This document shows, one piece after another, positions 10,237-19,521 of a DNA stretch of 64,000 nt. Position 1 is the first letter of the stretch. The number at the start of each line of letters is the position of its first letter. The position numbers and the translations under genes were made by a program. The notes beneath the pieces are model-generated. The model was given only the letters and a program-made list of their open reading frames with translations, ran no database searches and had not been told where the DNA came from. This DNA is from Cupriavidus taiwanensis LMG 19424 (lineage in GTDB: Bacteria > Pseudomonadota > Gammaproteobacteria > Burkholderiales > Burkholderiaceae): the NCBI RefSeq assembly GCF_000069785.1, contig NC_010528.1, positions 2,666,001 to 2,730,000 of the forward strand, written 5' to 3'.

Positions 10237-10737
10237 ATGACCCAGCCTCTGAACCCGACCGTCGAAATCAAGGTGCTCGATGCGCGCCTGAACGAATGGG
10301 GCCTGCCCGCCTACCAGAGCGAGATGGCGGCCGCCATCGATCTGCACGCCTGCGTCGACGCCCCCGTCGCGATCGCGCCGGGCACGCCCGCGCAGCTGGT
10401 GCCGGCCGGCATCGCCGTGCACATGGGCAACCCGTACATGGCCGCGACCATCGTGCCGCGCTCGGGCCTGGGCCACAAGAAGGGGCTGGTGCTGGGCAAT
10501 TCGATCGGCGTGATCGACGCCGACTACCAGGGCCAGATCATGGTCAGCGTGTGGAACCGCAACGCGCCCGGCACCGAGCCGATCGTGATCCAGCCGGGCG
10601 AGCGCATCGCGCAGATGATGTTCGTGCCGGTGCTGCGGCCGGTGTTCTCGACGGTCGAGGAGTTCAGCCAGGACAGCGAACGCGGTGCGGGCGGCTTTGG
10701 CTCGACCGGCGTGCATCACGCCAGGGCCAGCGCCTGA
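10237..10737 (+). CDS. dut: dUTP diphosphatase (dUTPase)
   Basis: 166 aa trimeric dUTPase that hydrolyses dUTP to dUMP and pyrophosphate, keeping uracil out of DNA and feeding thymidylate synthesis. All five family motifs are present in order: AAAIDLHA, PRSGLGHKKGL, GVIDADYQGQI, GERIAQMMF and the C-terminal glycine-rich arm RGAGGFGSTG. ATG 10237 gives the usual N-terminus (MTQPLNPTVEIKVLD). The gene lies 26 bp after coaBC, matching the widespread coaBC-dut pairing. Confidence 0.97.
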   Translation: MTQPLNPTVEIKVLDARLNEWGLPAYQSEMAAAIDLHACVDAPVAIAPGTPAQLVPAGIAVHMGNPYMAATIVPRSGLGHKKGLVLGNSIGVIDADYQGQIMVSVWNRNAPGTEPIVIQPGERIAQMMFVPVLRPVFSTVEEFSQDSERGAGGFGSTGVHHARASA

Positions 10738-10762
10738 CGGGTTGTCGGCCCCGGCATGAAGG

Positions 10763-10792
10763 ACTGGCGCTCCGCGGGGCGCCAGTTTGCAT
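10763..10792 (+). terminator. Probable rho-independent terminator after dut
   Basis: Perfect 8-bp stem ACTGGCGC (10763-10770) / GCGCCAGT (10779-10786) with an 8-nt loop, followed by a modest interrupted T tract (TTTGCATTT). It lies between the convergent dut and VOC genes. Confidence 0.6.
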
Positions 10793-10793
10793 T

Positions 10794-11642
10794 TCAGCCC
10801 TGCTGCTCGAACAGCAAGGCCACGCCGCTGGCGACATCGGCCGGCACCAGCGTTTCGTGCGGACCCAGGTCGTGGGCCGGTACGCCCTGCTCGCGCCATC
10901 CGGCGCGGGCCGCCGCGAGGTCACGCGTGCGCAGGCGGATCGCGGCATAGCCCGGCCCGTCGCGCCGGATATGCGCGGTGCCGGTGGCCGACGCCAGCGC
11001 CTGCGGGGTGCTGAGGACCAGCGTGGCGTCGTCTAGCGCCAGGCTGCTGACATGTTCGCTCAGTTGCGTCAGTTCGCCGCCGGTCAGCTCGGCATAGGCG
11101 CGCGCGGCGGCATCCACCAGCGCCGGCGCCACCACCAGGAACATGGCCGCGATGCTGTGCGCGCCGTTGGCATGACGGGTCCACTCGGGCCGCCACAGCA
11201 GCTCGGGGGTGCGGTGCTCGCAGACGAAATAGCGGGCACCCGGGGCGTCGTCGAGCGCGGTCACGCGAAAGGTGGCCGGATGCTCGCTGCCATCGTCGAG
11301 CCGCACCGGGCGCGAGAATTCGATCGGATCCGAGGTGTGCCAGCCGTCCGCGCGCAGCCGCGCCGCGGTGGCAAAGGCATCGGCGCTCTTGCACGACATC
11401 GCCGCGCAGCCGCCGCCGCGCTGCTGGGCGTCCCAGTAATACTGCCGGCTGGGGCTGGGCGCGGTCACGTGCAGCAGCTCGACGTAGTCCCGCTCCAGCA
11501 TGATGCAGTGGTTCTGCGAGCCCAGCGTGTGGTAGCCGCGCGGCGTCAGCGTGAAACCGAGCCGCTGCCAGGCCTGTGCCCCGGCATCGAGGTCGGGGCA
11601 CACCACCACGGCGTGATCGAACATAGCTGCTTGCGTTGCCAT
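10794..11642 (-). CDS. Glyoxalase-like VOC-superfamily protein
   Basis: 282 aa. The N-terminal half starts MFDHAVVVCPDLDAGAQAWQRLGF and continues with a 'TLGSQNHCIMLERDYVELL' stretch. This is the pattern of the glyoxalase-like domain of the vicinal oxygen chelate superfamily; a second, weaker repeat follows (SSLALDDATLVLSTP ... GYAAIRLRTRDLAAA). The substrate is unknown. ATG 11642 is preferred over an ATG at 11648 because the GGGGGG tract then sits 6 nt upstream as ribosome-binding site. It lies 44 bp downstream of the Bug-type binding protein gene on the same strand and may be co-transcribed with it. Confidence 0.8.
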   Translation of the reverse strand: MATQAAMFDHAVVVCPDLDAGAQAWQRLGFTLTPRGYHTLGSQNHCIMLERDYVELLHVTAPSPSRQYYWDAQQRGGGCAAMSCKSADAFATAARLRADGWHTSDPIEFSRPVRLDDGSEHPATFRVTALDDAPGARYFVCEHRTPELLWRPEWTRHANGAHSIAAMFLVVAPALVDAAARAYAELTGGELTQLSEHVSSLALDDATLVLSTPQALASATGTAHIRRDGPGYAAIRLRTRDLAAARAGWREQGVPAHDLGPHETLVPADVASGVALLFEQQG

Positions 11643-11686
11643 CGGCATCCCCCCGGACGCATGGCGCACGGCGGCGCCGGACTGGT

Positions 11687-12694
11687 TTATTCGAACTGGA
11701 TATTGGCCTTGCGCGCCACCGCCTGCCATTTGTCATGCTCGCGGCGTACCAGCTGGCCGAGCTCGGCCGGGCTGCCGCCGACGATTTCGAAGCCTTGCGC
11801 GCCGAGCGCCTCGACCACGCGCGGCTGGCGCAGCGACTCGACCAGCGCGCTGTGGAGGCGCGCCACCGTCGCCGCCGGCAGGTCGGCCGGACCGAACACG
11901 CCGATCCACGAATACGCCTCGAAGCCCTTGATGCCCTGCTCGGCCACCGTGGGCACCTGCGGCAACTGGCGCAGCCGGCTGGTGCCGGTCACGCCCAGCA
12001 CCTTGATCGTGCGCGCGGCCACGTGCGCCTGCACCGCGGCGTAGCTGCTGAAGAAGATGTCGACCTCATTGGACAGCACCGCCTGCACCGCCGGGCCGCC
12101 GCCCTTGTAGGGCACGTGCAGCATATGCACGCCGGCCTCGGTCGCGAGCGCCTCGGCCGCGAGCTGGTTCAGGCTGCCGATGCCCGACGACGCATAGCGC
12201 ACACCGTCGTGCCTGGCCCTGGCCAGCGCCACCAGTTCCCGCACATTGGACGCCGGCAGCGCCGGGTTGGCGGCGATCACGAGCGGGAAGCGCACCAGCT
12301 GCGAGATCGGCGAGAAATCGCGGAAGGTGTCGTAGGGCAGCTGCTTGTAGGCAAAGGGGTTGATCGCATGCGTGTCGAACGCTATCAGCAGCGTATTGCC
12401 GTCGGGCCTCGCGCGCGCCACGGCGCTCGACGCGATCAGCCCGCCCGCGCCCGGCTTGTTGTCCACCACCACGGTCTGACCCAGCGCCGCCTTCAGCCCG
12501 GGCTGCAGCTGGCGGGCGACGATATCGACGCTGCCGCCCGGCGGGAACGGCAGCACCAGTGCGATCGGACGGTTGCCGGCAGCGCCATCGGCAGCGCTTG
12601 CGGCGGCGGCATGGAGCATCGGGCCCGGCAAGGCGCCCAGCGGCAGGATCTTGAGCAGCAGGCGGCGGCGCCGCGTGCGGTCGGCAGAGGACAT
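11687..12694 (-). CDS. Tripartite tricarboxylate transporter (Bug-type) periplasmic substrate-binding protein
   Basis: 335 aa. The N-terminus has a run of arginines (RTRRRRLLL) then a hydrophobic segment ending near ASAADG, so it is exported (Sec, possibly Tat). The mature part has the Bug-family landmarks: PIALVLPFPPGGSVDIVARQ, GQTVVVDNKPGAGGLIAS, YASSGIGSLNQLAAEAL, HVPYKGGGPAVQAVLSNEVD and PTVAEQGIKGFEAYSW. Such proteins bind carboxylates for TctAB-type transporters or act as signalling receptors. No tctAB genes are nearby, so this is an orphan, as is common in Cupriavidus and Bordetella. The start is ATG 12694; an in-frame GTG lies at 12721. The ligand is unknown. Confidence 0.88.
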   Translation of the reverse strand: MSSADRTRRRRLLLKILPLGALPGPMLHAAAASAADGAAGNRPIALVLPFPPGGSVDIVARQLQPGLKAALGQTVVVDNKPGAGGLIASSAVARARPDGNTLLIAFDTHAINPFAYKQLPYDTFRDFSPISQLVRFPLVIAANPALPASNVRELVALARARHDGVRYASSGIGSLNQLAAEALATEAGVHMLHVPYKGGGPAVQAVLSNEVDIFFSSYAAVQAHVAARTIKVLGVTGTSRLRQLPQVPTVAEQGIKGFEAYSWIGVFGPADLPAATVARLHSALVESLRQPRVVEALGAQGFEIVGGSPAELGQLVRREHDKWQAVARKANIQFE

Positions 12695-12730
12695 CAGGGG
12701 TTTCAGGCTGGGGCGTGGCACGGCCGGGAC

Positions 12731-12761
12731 AAAAGAGAACGGGGCGGCCAGTGGCCGCCCC
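12731..12761 (-). terminator. Probable clpA terminator
   Basis: Stem GGGGCGGC (12741-12748) / GCCGCCCC (12754-12761) with a 5-nt loop. Read on the minus strand it is followed by GTTCTCTTTTG. It lies about 50 bp beyond the clpA stop. The plus strand has a weaker T tract (TATTTTG). Confidence 0.6.
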
Positions 12762-12813
12762 GCTATTTTGCCCGATGATCGACCCCGTTGCTGGCAACGC
12801 GGCCGAATATCGC

Positions 12814-15108
12814 TCAGGCTTCCGCGCGCTGTTCCTCGGGCGCCTCGGGCGGTTCGGGCTCGATCTCGGAGAAATCGAGCTTGATCTGGTCCTGCTCGTC
12901 CAGATCCACCACCACCTTGCCGCCGGATACCAGGCGGCCGAACAGCAGCTCGTCGGCCAGCGCCTTGCGGATCATGTCCTGGATCAGGCGCTGCATCGGA
13001 CGCGCACCCATCAGCGGGTCGAAGCCCTTGTGCGCCAGGAACTTGCGCAGCTTCTCGCTGAAGCTGGCTTCCACCTTCTTCTCGTGCAGCTGCTCTTCCA
13101 GCTGCATCAGGAACTTGTCGACCACGCGCAGGATGATTTCCTCATCGAGCGAGCGGAAGCTGATGGTGGCATCCAGCCGGTTGCGGAACTCCGGCGTAAA
13201 CATGCGCTTGATGTCGGCCATCTCGTCGCCCTGCTCGCGCGAGCTGGTGAAGCCGATGGTGGCGCGGTTCATGGTCTCCGCTCCCGCGTTGGTGGTCATG
13301 ATGATGATCACGTTGCGGAAGTCGGCACGCCGGCCGTTGTTGTCGGTCAGCGAACCATGGTCCATCACCTGCAGCAGGATATTGAAGATATCCGGATGCG
13401 CTTTCTCGATTTCGTCCAGCAGCAGCACGCAGTGCGGCTTCTTGGTGACGGCCTCGGTCAGCAGGCCGCCCTGGTCGAAGCCGACATATCCCGGCGGCGC
13501 GCCGATCAGGCGGCTCACCGCATGGCGTTCCATGTATTCGGACATGTCGAAGCGCAGCAGCTCGATGCCCATGATGAAGGCCAGCTGCTTGGCGACCTCG
13601 GTCTTGCCCACGCCGGTGGGGCCCGAGAACAGGAACGAGCCGATCGGCTTGTCGGTTTTGCCCAGGCCCGCGCGCGACATCTTGATCGCCGAGGCCAATG
13701 CCTCGATCGCCGGATCCTGCCCGAACACCACCGACTTCAGGTCGCGTTCCAGCGTCTGCAGCTTGCTGCGGTCATCCTGGTTCACGCTCTGCGGCGGGAT
13801 GCGCGCGATGCGCGAGACGATATCCTCGATCTCGCCCTTGCCGATGGTCTTCTTCTGCTTGGACTTCGGCAGGATGCGCTGCGCCGCGCCGGCTTCGTCG
13901 ATCACGTCGATCGCCTTGTCCGGCAGGTGGCGGTCAGTGATGAAGCGCGCCGACAGCTCGGCCGCTGCGGTCAGCGCCGACGACGCGTACTTGACGCCAT
14001 GGTGCTCCTCGAAGCGCGACTTCAGTCCGCGCAGGATCTGCACGGTCTGGTCCACCGACGGTTCGACCACGTCGATCTTCTGGAAACGCCGCGACAGCGC
14101 CGCGTCCTTTTCGAAGATGCCGCGGTATTCCGTGAAGGTGGTTGCGCCGATGCACTTGAGCTGCCCCGACGACAGCGCCGGCTTGAGCAGGTTGCTGGCG
14201 TCCAGCGTGCCGCCCGAGGCCGCGCCCGCGCCGATCAGCGTGTGGATCTCGTCGATGAACAGGATCGCGTTCGGATTGTCCTTGAGCGACTTGAGCACGC
14301 CCTTCAGGCGCTGCTCGAAATCGCCGCGGTACTTGGTGCCGGCCAGCAGCGCGCCCATGTCGAGCGAGTAGACCGTCGCCTTTTCCAGGATGTCCGGCAC
14401 CTCGTTCTTGGTGATGCGCCACGCCAGGCCTTCGGCAATGGCGGTCTTGCCGACGCCGGCCTCGCCCACCAGCAGCGGGTTGTTCTTGCGTCGGCGGCAC
14501 AGCACCTGGACCACGCGCTCGACTTCGCTTTCGCGGCCGATCAGCGGATCGATCTTGCCGGCCTTGGCCAGCGCGTTCAGGTTCTGGGTGTATTGCTCGA
14601 GCGGGCTTTCCTTGCCGTCGCCTCCCTCACCCTCGCCAGCCGCATCGCCATGCTTGGCCGGCTCGGACTGGTCCTTGCGGATGCCGTGGCTGATGAAGTT
14701 GACCACGTCCAGGCGCGTCACGCCCTGCTGCTGCAGGTAATAGACCGCGTGCGAGTCCTTCTCGCCGAAAATCGCGACCAGCACGTTGGCACCGGTCACT
14801 TCCTTCTTGCCGTTGGAAGTGGACTGGACGTGCATGATCGCGCGCTGGATCACGCGCTGGAAACCGAGCGTGGGCTGGGTATCGACCTCGTCGGTACCCG
14901 GCACCACCGGCGTGTTGTCCGCGATGAAGTTCTTAAGGCTGGTGCGCAGGTCCTCGATATTGGCCGCGCAGGCGCGCAAGACTTCAGCTGCCGTGGGATT
15001 GTCGAGCAATGCCAGCAGCAGATGCTCCACGGTAATGAACTCGTGGCGTGCCTGCCTGGCTTCGACAAAAGCCATATGCAGGCTCACTTCCAATTCTTGC
15101 GCAATCAT
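12814..15108 (-). CDS. clpA: ATP-dependent Clp protease ATP-binding subunit ClpA
   Basis: 764 aa AAA+ unfoldase of the ClpAP protease. It begins [14 protein letters not shown] with the two-repeat Clp_N domain (about 1-145). AAA domain 1 has Walker A GEAGVGKT at 215-222 and Walker [14 protein letters not shown] domain 2 has Walker [10 protein letters not shown] and Walker [11 protein letters not shown], with the D2-small domain at the C-terminus. ATG 15108 is chosen because GGAGGA precedes it by 3 nt, and it overlaps the clpS stop (ATGA). The clpS-clpA pair supports ClpS-guided N-end-rule degradation. The C-terminal tail is Glu/Pro/Ala-rich. Confidence 0.97.
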   Translation of the reverse strand: MIAQELEVSLHMAFVEARQARHEFITVEHLLLALLDNPTAAEVLRACAANIEDLRTSLKNFIADNTPVVPGTDEVDTQPTLGFQRVIQRAIMHVQSTSNGKKEVTGANVLVAIFGEKDSHAVYYLQQQGVTRLDVVNFISHGIRKDQSEPAKHGDAAGEGEGGDGKESPLEQYTQNLNALAKAGKIDPLIGRESEVERVVQVLCRRRKNNPLLVGEAGVGKTAIAEGLAWRITKNEVPDILEKATVYSLDMGALLAGTKYRGDFEQRLKGVLKSLKDNPNAILFIDEIHTLIGAGAASGGTLDASNLLKPALSSGQLKCIGATTFTEYRGIFEKDAALSRRFQKIDVVEPSVDQTVQILRGLKSRFEEHHGVKYASSALTAAAELSARFITDRHLPDKAIDVIDEAGAAQRILPKSKQKKTIGKGEIEDIVSRIARIPPQSVNQDDRSKLQTLERDLKSVVFGQDPAIEALASAIKMSRAGLGKTDKPIGSFLFSGPTGVGKTEVAKQLAFIMGIELLRFDMSEYMERHAVSRLIGAPPGYVGFDQGGLLTEAVTKKPHCVLLLDEIEKAHPDIFNILLQVMDHGSLTDNNGRRADFRNVIIIMTTNAGAETMNRATIGFTSSREQGDEMADIKRMFTPEFRNRLDATISFRSLDEEIILRVVDKFLMQLEEQLHEKKVEASFSEKLRKFLAHKGFDPLMGARPMQRLIQDMIRKALADELLFGRLVSGGKVVVDLDEQDQIKLDFSEIEPEPPEAPEEQRAEA

Positions 15109-15431
15109 GCTTCCTCCATCACGCACTGCAGGGGGTGCCCCGCCTGCCGCGCGTGCGTTGACACCAGCTCGACTTTAGTCGCCGCGATATCCCTGGTGTA
15201 GATACCGCAGACGCCCTTTCCTTCCCGGTGCACGGTCAGCATGATCTGCGTCGCCGTTTCCCGGTCCCTGCTGAAATACTGCTGCAGGATCATCACGACA
15301 AACTCCATCGGAGTGTAGTCGTCGTTCAGCAGCACCACCTTGAACATGGCAGGCGGTTTCAGCGCCTGCTCTTTCCGCTCCAGGATGGTGCCCGCTTCGC
15401 GTTGTGGGACATTCGCAAGCCGTGTAGCCAT
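15105..15431 (-). CDS. clpS: ATP-dependent Clp protease adaptor ClpS
   Basis: 108 aa. The adaptor binds N-degron substrates and the ClpA N-domain. The ClpS core is clear: [21 protein letters not shown] (residues about 26-46), then [16 protein letters not shown] and the C-terminal helix. A flexible N-terminal extension of ~25 residues, rich in Glu/Lys/Arg, precedes it as in other ClpS proteins. The stop overlaps the clpA start by 4 bases. No Shine-Dalgarno is seen, and the -10 box ends 6 nt before the ATG. Confidence 0.96.
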   Translation of the reverse strand: MATRLANVPQREAGTILERKEQALKPPAMFKVVLLNDDYTPMEFVVMILQQYFSRDRETATQIMLTVHREGKGVCGIYTRDIAATKVELVSTHARQAGHPLQCVMEEA

Positions 15432-15437
15432 GGCTTT

Positions 15438-15465
15438 ATTCTAACCCTTACTCGCAACTCTGCAA
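15438..15465 (-). promoter_or_regulatory. clpS promoter, predicted leaderless
   Basis: On the minus strand TTGCAG (15465-15460) is followed by a 16-bp spacer and TAGAAT (15443-15438), then only AAAGCC before the clpS ATG. The transcription start should therefore coincide with the start codon. Confidence 0.6.
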
Positions 15466-15939
15466 TTTGGGGAAAAGGCGGTGGATTCAAGAGTCCGGCC
15501 ACCGGTTTTCCGAGGTCTATGGGAGCGGATGGTTCCGCGGAAGGCCTTGCAAGGCACGTCGCCGCGCCGGCCGAAAATCGCGCCGACGGCCGCCAATTCA
15601 TGGCAACGGTAACACCGGGCGCCGTCCTGTTCCTGCCACACCCTTCTGGCAGTGGGGAATCCGCCAGCTTGACAGTCTCCGGCTTTGCCAGAAAAATCAG
15701 TCGCACACCCACCGAAGGCAGCGAGCCAAAGCAACAGCCAAGGCGGGTGATCCGTGAGCAGGGAGGCCCACGGCCCGCGGCGGCGAGTCAGCAAACAGAC
15801 TGGCCGCCTCGCGACAGCACCTCGCCGCGCGTCATCGCCGGCCGCAAGTCAGCACGCGGCCGGTCATGGCGCCGCAGTCCGTGCCGTCTGGCTGGCAAGC
15901 TTCCCCGCTTGAAAATCTGCTATTTCGTTGGGGGAGTAT
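15466..15939. other. Gene-free region upstream of cspA (possible long cold-shock leader)
   Basis: No credible gene is present; the open frames here lack family character and ribosome-binding sites. A TTGACA at 15669-15674 followed after 17 bp by AAAAAT (15692-15697) could start a cspA transcript with a roughly 240-nt leader. Cold-shock mRNAs typically have long structured leaders, but I cannot fold this one. The last ~35 bases are AT-richer and end in the GGGGGAG ribosome-binding site of cspA. Confidence 0.4.
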
Positions 15940-16146
15940 ATGGCAAGCGGTATCGTCAAATGGTTCAATGACGCCAAGGGATTCGGGTTCATCAAGCCGG
16001 ACGAGGGCGAAGAAGAACTGTTTGCGCACTTTTCGGCTATCCAGATGGCGGGTTTCAAGACGCTGAAGGAAGGCCAGCGCGTCTCGTTCGAGGTGGTACA
16101 GGGCCCTAAGGGCAAGCAGGCCACCAATATCCAGGACGCCAGCTAA
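15940..16146 (+). CDS. Cold-shock domain protein (CspA/CspD family)
   Basis: 68 aa, a single cold-shock OB-fold domain. It begins [20 protein letters not shown], with the RNP1 motif KGFGFI and RNP2-like LFAHFS that bind single-stranded nucleic acid. The start ATG 15940 is preceded by a strong GGGGGAG (15930-15936). A TTG further upstream would add four residues but lacks support. The location beside clpS-clpA is the usual betaproteobacterial context. The protein is an RNA chaperone; whether it is cold-induced cannot be read from the protein itself. Confidence 0.95.
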   Translation: MASGIVKWFNDAKGFGFIKPDEGEEELFAHFSAIQMAGFKTLKEGQRVSFEVVQGPKGKQATNIQDAS

Positions 16147-16304
16147 AGCGCGCCGCGACCGCATCCCCGGCCGCAGAGCCACCGGAGCGGTCAACCAGGG
16201 TGTGGGGGAACTCCCCCGGGACGGGACCGATGCCAGCGGCCCGCTGGCCGCCAAGGGCGGCGCGGCGGGCACCGGCTCGCATCAGCGGCACGCACACCCC
16301 ATCG

Positions 16305-16338
16305 AAAGCCCGGCCTGGCGCCGGGCTTTCTGGTTTTT
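16305..16338 (+). terminator. Rho-independent terminator downstream of cspA
   Basis: Perfect 10-bp stem AAAGCCCGGC (16305-16314) / GCCGGGCTTT (16320-16329), 5-nt loop, then CTGGTTTTT. It is 160 bp past the cspA stop, so the mRNA would have a long 3' UTR. Confidence 0.75.
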
Positions 16339-16374
16339 GGGCCGGCCTTTCCTTGCGCCGCCCGATCGCACCGG

Positions 16375-16836
16375 TCAGGTCCAGCCGTCGATCTTCAGCC
16401 CGCTGGCCTGTTCGGCCTCCTCCTTGGTGACCTTGCGCACAGTCTGGCCGAAGGTCCAGACATGGCCCTCCGCATCGCGGGCAGTGTAGGTGCGGTCGCC
16501 ATAAAATTCGTCCTGCGGCTCGCGCAGGATCACGGCCCCGGCGGCCCGGGCCCGCTCGCAATGCTGGTCGAGCCCTTCGGGCAGATGCACGTGCACGGTC
16601 TGGGTGTTCTTGCCCCCGATCGACGCCGGGCTGGCGGTAAAGTCGGCCCACTCGCTGCCCACCATCAGATAGCTGTCGCCGAAACGCATTTCGGAATGCA
16701 CCAGCTGCCCTTGCTGGTCGCGGATCACCATGACCCGCTCGAACCCGAAGGCCCGCTCCAGCCAGTCCAGCGCCGCCAGCGGATCCTTGTAGAACAGGGC
16801 CGCGCCGAAGGCGGTGCGGCGGAAGGGATCGTCCAT
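16375..16836 (-). CDS. VOC-family (PhnB/glyoxalase-like) protein
   Basis: 153 aa. It has a single vicinal-oxygen-chelate fold of the PhnB-like type: LFYKDPLAALDWLERAFGFE at the N-terminus, then SEMRFGDSYLMVGSEWADF, a central HVHLPEGLDQHCERARAAG and the C-terminal DRTYTARDAEGHVWTFGQT. Members bind a metal or small ligand and their substrates are mostly unknown. ATG 16836 is preceded by GGGGAG at a suitable distance. It lies alone between cspA (convergent) and icd (same strand), separated from icd by a strong terminator, so it should have its own promoter. Confidence 0.82.
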   Translation of the reverse strand: MDDPFRRTAFGAALFYKDPLAALDWLERAFGFERVMVIRDQQGQLVHSEMRFGDSYLMVGSEWADFTASPASIGGKNTQTVHVHLPEGLDQHCERARAAGAVILREPQDEFYGDRTYTARDAEGHVWTFGQTVRKVTKEEAEQASGLKIDGWT

Positions 16837-16907
16837 GCCAGTCTCCCCGGGCAGGATGCCCGTCAGTCAGTCCTGACGTTCTAGCCAACGCAATGGCGGG
16901 CGGCAAG

Positions 16908-16942
16908 AAAAAACCCCGGTACCGTGGATCCGGTACCGGGGT
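16908..16942 (-). terminator. Strong icd terminator
   Basis: Perfect 12-bp stem ACCCCGGTACCG (16913-16924) / CGGTACCGGGGT (16931-16942) with a 6-nt loop. On the minus strand it is followed by a run of six T. It lies 38 bp beyond the icd stop. Confidence 0.88.
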
Positions 16943-16980
16943 CTTCTAGACAGTTCGCCCGTCTTGGCGGGAGTCCGTGC

Positions 16981-18231
16981 TTACATATTGTCGATCATCA
17001 CCTGCCCGAAGCCAGAGCACGACACCTGCGTCGCGCCTTCCAGCAACCGGGCGAAATCGTAAGTGACTTTCTTGGACAGGATCGACTTCTCCATCGACGC
17101 GATGATCAGGTCGGCGGCCTCGGTCCAGCCCATGTGGCGCAGCATCATTTCCGCCGACAGGATTTCCGAGCCCGGATTGACGTAATCCTTGCCGGCGTAC
17201 TTCGGCGCGGTGCCGTGGGTGGCTTCGAACATGGCCACCGAGTCCGACATGTTGGCGCCCGGCGCGATGCCGATGCCGCCAACCTGCGCGGCCAGCGCGT
17301 CAGAGATGTAGTCGCCGTTCAGGTTCAGCGTGGCGATCACCGAGTATTCGGCCGGACGCAGCAGGATCTGCTGCAGGAAGGCGTCGGCGATGGCGTCCTT
17401 GACCACGATGTCCTTGCCGGTCTTCGGGTTCTTGAACTTGCACCACGGGCCGCCGTCCACCAGCTCGGCGCCGAATTCCTTCTGCGCCAGCTCGTAGCCC
17501 CAGTCGCGGAAGCCACCTTCGGTGAATTTCATGATGTTGCCCTTGTGCACCAGCGTCACCGACGGCTTGTCGTTGTCGATGGCGTACTGGATCGCCTTGC
17601 GCACCAGCCGCTCGGTGCCCTCGCGCGACACCGGCTTGACGCCGATGCCCGAGGTGGCCGGGAAGCGGATCTTCTTCACGCCCATCTCGTTCTGCAGGAA
17701 GGCGATCAGCTTCTTGGCCTGGTCGCTCTCGGCCGCCCATTCGATGCCGGCGTAGATGTCTTCCGAGTTCTCGCGGAAGATCACCATATCGGTCTTTTCC
17801 GGCTCGCGCACCGGCGAGGGCACGCCCTTGAAGTAGCGTACCGGGCGCAGGCAGACATAGAGGTCCAGCTGCTGGCGCAGCGCCACGTTCAGCGAGCGGA
17901 TGCCGCCGCCGACCGGCGTGGTCAGCGGGCCCTTGATCGACACCACGTACTCCTTCAGCACGTCCAGGGTCTCATCCGGCAGCCACACGTCCGGGCCGTA
18001 GACCTTGGTCGACTTCTCGCCGGCGTAGATCTCCATCCAGGCGATCTTGCGCTTGCCGCCATAGGCCTTGGCCACGGCCGCATCGACCACCTTGATCATC
18101 ACCGGGGTGATATCGAGGCCCGTACCGTCGCCTTCGATATAAGGAATGATCGGATTGTCCGGGACATTCAGCGAAAAATCCTGGTTGACCGTGATCTTTT
18201 CGCCGGCCGGAACCTTGATGTGTTGGTACAT
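16981..18231 (-). CDS. icd: NADP-dependent isocitrate dehydrogenase
   Basis: 416 aa, the length of the E. coli-type homodimeric enzyme, which oxidises isocitrate to 2-oxoglutarate in the TCA cycle. It has [17 protein letters not shown] near 35-50, the isocitrate/phosphorylation loop [20 protein letters not shown] with its regulatory serine, and the nucleotide region [15 protein letters not shown] 18231 ([10 protein letters not shown]) is preceded by GGAGA; further in-frame sequence upstream is not family-like. A 14-bp palindrome lies about 150 bp upstream. Confidence 0.97.
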   Translation of the reverse strand: MYQHIKVPAGEKITVNQDFSLNVPDNPIIPYIEGDGTGLDITPVMIKVVDAAVAKAYGGKRKIAWMEIYAGEKSTKVYGPDVWLPDETLDVLKEYVVSIKGPLTTPVGGGIRSLNVALRQQLDLYVCLRPVRYFKGVPSPVREPEKTDMVIFRENSEDIYAGIEWAAESDQAKKLIAFLQNEMGVKKIRFPATSGIGVKPVSREGTERLVRKAIQYAIDNDKPSVTLVHKGNIMKFTEGGFRDWGYELAQKEFGAELVDGGPWCKFKNPKTGKDIVVKDAIADAFLQQILLRPAEYSVIATLNLNGDYISDALAAQVGGIGIAPGANMSDSVAMFEATHGTAPKYAGKDYVNPGSEILSAEMMLRHMGWTEAADLIIASMEKSILSKKVTYDFARLLEGATQVSCSGFGQVMIDNM

Positions 18232-18379
18232 GACGTCTCCAGTTACGGAACGGTTAGGACTGCCGCCGGTTCGTGGCCGGACGGCGAGATTCGGAGGGAT
18301 GGCGCTGTGCATTGTAGCTGGCCTGGATGCGCCCCCATACTGCCGTGCATCATGCCGGCGCCATGCCGGATCGGATTCA

Positions 18380-18393
18380 GTCTTATATAAGAC
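18380..18393. promoter_or_regulatory. Palindrome GTCTTATATAAGAC between icd and the pseudouridine synthase gene
   Basis: Perfect 14-bp palindrome in an AT-rich island between divergent genes, 149 bp before the icd ATG and about 115 bp before the pseudouridine synthase ATG. Its 12-bp core TCTTATATAAGA recurs at 23348-23359. Probably an operator; the cognate regulator is unknown. Confidence 0.55.
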
Positions 18394-18506
18394 ACAAGAC
18401 TAATTTTGTATTATGCAGCAATTTTTCATCATCCGCCAATCGGGCCGGACCCCCATCCCCCTTCTGACCGCGCTGCGCGCGCCCCGCTGCGGCATACTTG
18501 CGCCCC

Positions 18507-19169
18507 ATGACCCTGATTGCCCTGAACAAGCCGTTTGGCACCATGAGCCAGTTCTCGGAACACCCGACGCGGCCGACGCTGGCGTCGTGCGTTTCCGTGC
18601 CGGGCGTGTATCCGGCCGGGCGACTCGACGCCGACAGCGAGGGCCTGCTGCTGCTGACTGACGATGGCGTGCTGCAGGCGCGGATCGCGGATCCGCGGCA
18701 TAAGCTGGAAAAGACTTACCTGGCCCAGGTCGAAGGGATTCCCGACGCCGACGCCCTGGCCCGCTTGCGCGCCGGAGTCGACCTTGGCGATTTCGTGACC
18801 CGGCCGGCAAAAGTCCGTGCCGTTGAAGCCCCCGACTGGCTATGGCCGCGCCACCCGCCGGTGCGCTTCCGCGCCGCCATCCCGACGTCGTGGCTGGAAC
18901 TGAAGATCCGTGAAGGCAAGAACCGGCAGGTGCGGCGCATGACGGCGGCGGTAGGGTTGCCGACGCTGCGGTTGATACGGGTGGGGATCGGCGCGCTCGA
19001 CCTGCGCTCTCTCAACCTGGCGCCCGGCGAAAGCTGCGAAGTCCCGCTCGCTGAGTCGGGCATGGCCCTGGCGACGTCCAACGGACGCGCGGCACCGGCC
19101 CCGCGCATCCATGTCTCAAAGACCAGACAGGCGAACGGCACCAAGCGGCGCTTGCGTTACAAAAGATAA
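18507..19169 (+). CDS. rluE: rRNA large-subunit pseudouridine synthase, RluE-like
   Basis: 220 aa from ATG 18507. It belongs to the RsuA/RluB/E/F family but lacks an S4 domain, as in RluE (23S rRNA U2457). The catalytic aspartate motif is VYPAGRLDADSEGLLLLTDDG, and the second family motif is EGKNRQVRRMTAAVGLPTLRLIRV. The C-terminal tail beyond about residue 185 is basic and variable. CATACT ends 8 nt before the ATG and may be its -10 box, giving an almost leaderless mRNA. The exact target nucleotide is inferred from family similarity. Confidence 0.88.
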   Translation: MTLIALNKPFGTMSQFSEHPTRPTLASCVSVPGVYPAGRLDADSEGLLLLTDDGVLQARIADPRHKLEKTYLAQVEGIPDADALARLRAGVDLGDFVTRPAKVRAVEAPDWLWPRHPPVRFRAAIPTSWLELKIREGKNRQVRRMTAAVGLPTLRLIRVGIGALDLRSLNLAPGESCEVPLAESGMALATSNGRAAPAPRIHVSKTRQANGTKRRLRYKR

Positions 19170-19276
19170 CAAACACAACGTCAACGCTTGCAACAGCAGC
19201 CTCGTTCTTGTCGGGGACACGTCAATCAACGCGTCACACCTTTCCCGACTGTTCTTATCCTTCGAGGTAATACGCC

Positions 19277-19477
19277 ATGAAAAAACTGATCGCTGCACTG
19301 GTTGTCGGCCTGTTCGCCACCGGCGCCTTCGCCCAGGCCGCGGCGCCTGCGCCTGCCGATCCGGCAGCGCCCGCGGCCACCAAGGAAGCCCCGAAGAAGA
19401 CCACCAAGAAGAAGTCCAGCCACAAGAAGCACAGCACGAAGAAGCAAACCACTGCTGCCTCTGCCCCGGCCGCGTAA
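19277..19477 (+). CDS. Small secreted Lys/Ala-rich protein
   Basis: 66 aa. Residues 1-19 (MKKLIAALVVGLFATGAFA) form a classical Sec signal peptide with cleavage after AFA. The mature part is low-complexity: an Ala/Pro segment, then a strongly basic block of Lys/Thr/Ser/His (about 42-57), then Ala/Ser/Pro. GAGGT lies upstream of the ATG and a strong terminator follows, so it is a monocistronic, probably well-expressed gene. No known domain. Such a polycation could interact with the outer surface, LPS or DNA, but the function is unknown. Confidence 0.8.
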   Translation: MKKLIAALVVGLFATGAFAQAAAPAPADPAAPAATKEAPKKTTKKKSSHKKHSTKKQTTAASAPAA

Positions 19478-19521
19478 CAAGGCTGGCGCCACTGCCGGGC
19501 AATAGCCGGCGGTAGAAAGCA

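Noticed and set aside
12715..15201. Long plus-strand open frame antisense to clpA
   Set aside because: It is the mirror frame of a clear ClpA protein, and its composition shows no domain.
15228..15971. Open frames in the clpS-cspA gap
   Set aside because: No ribosome-binding site, no family resemblance, and they run into the start of cspA; best seen as non-coding.
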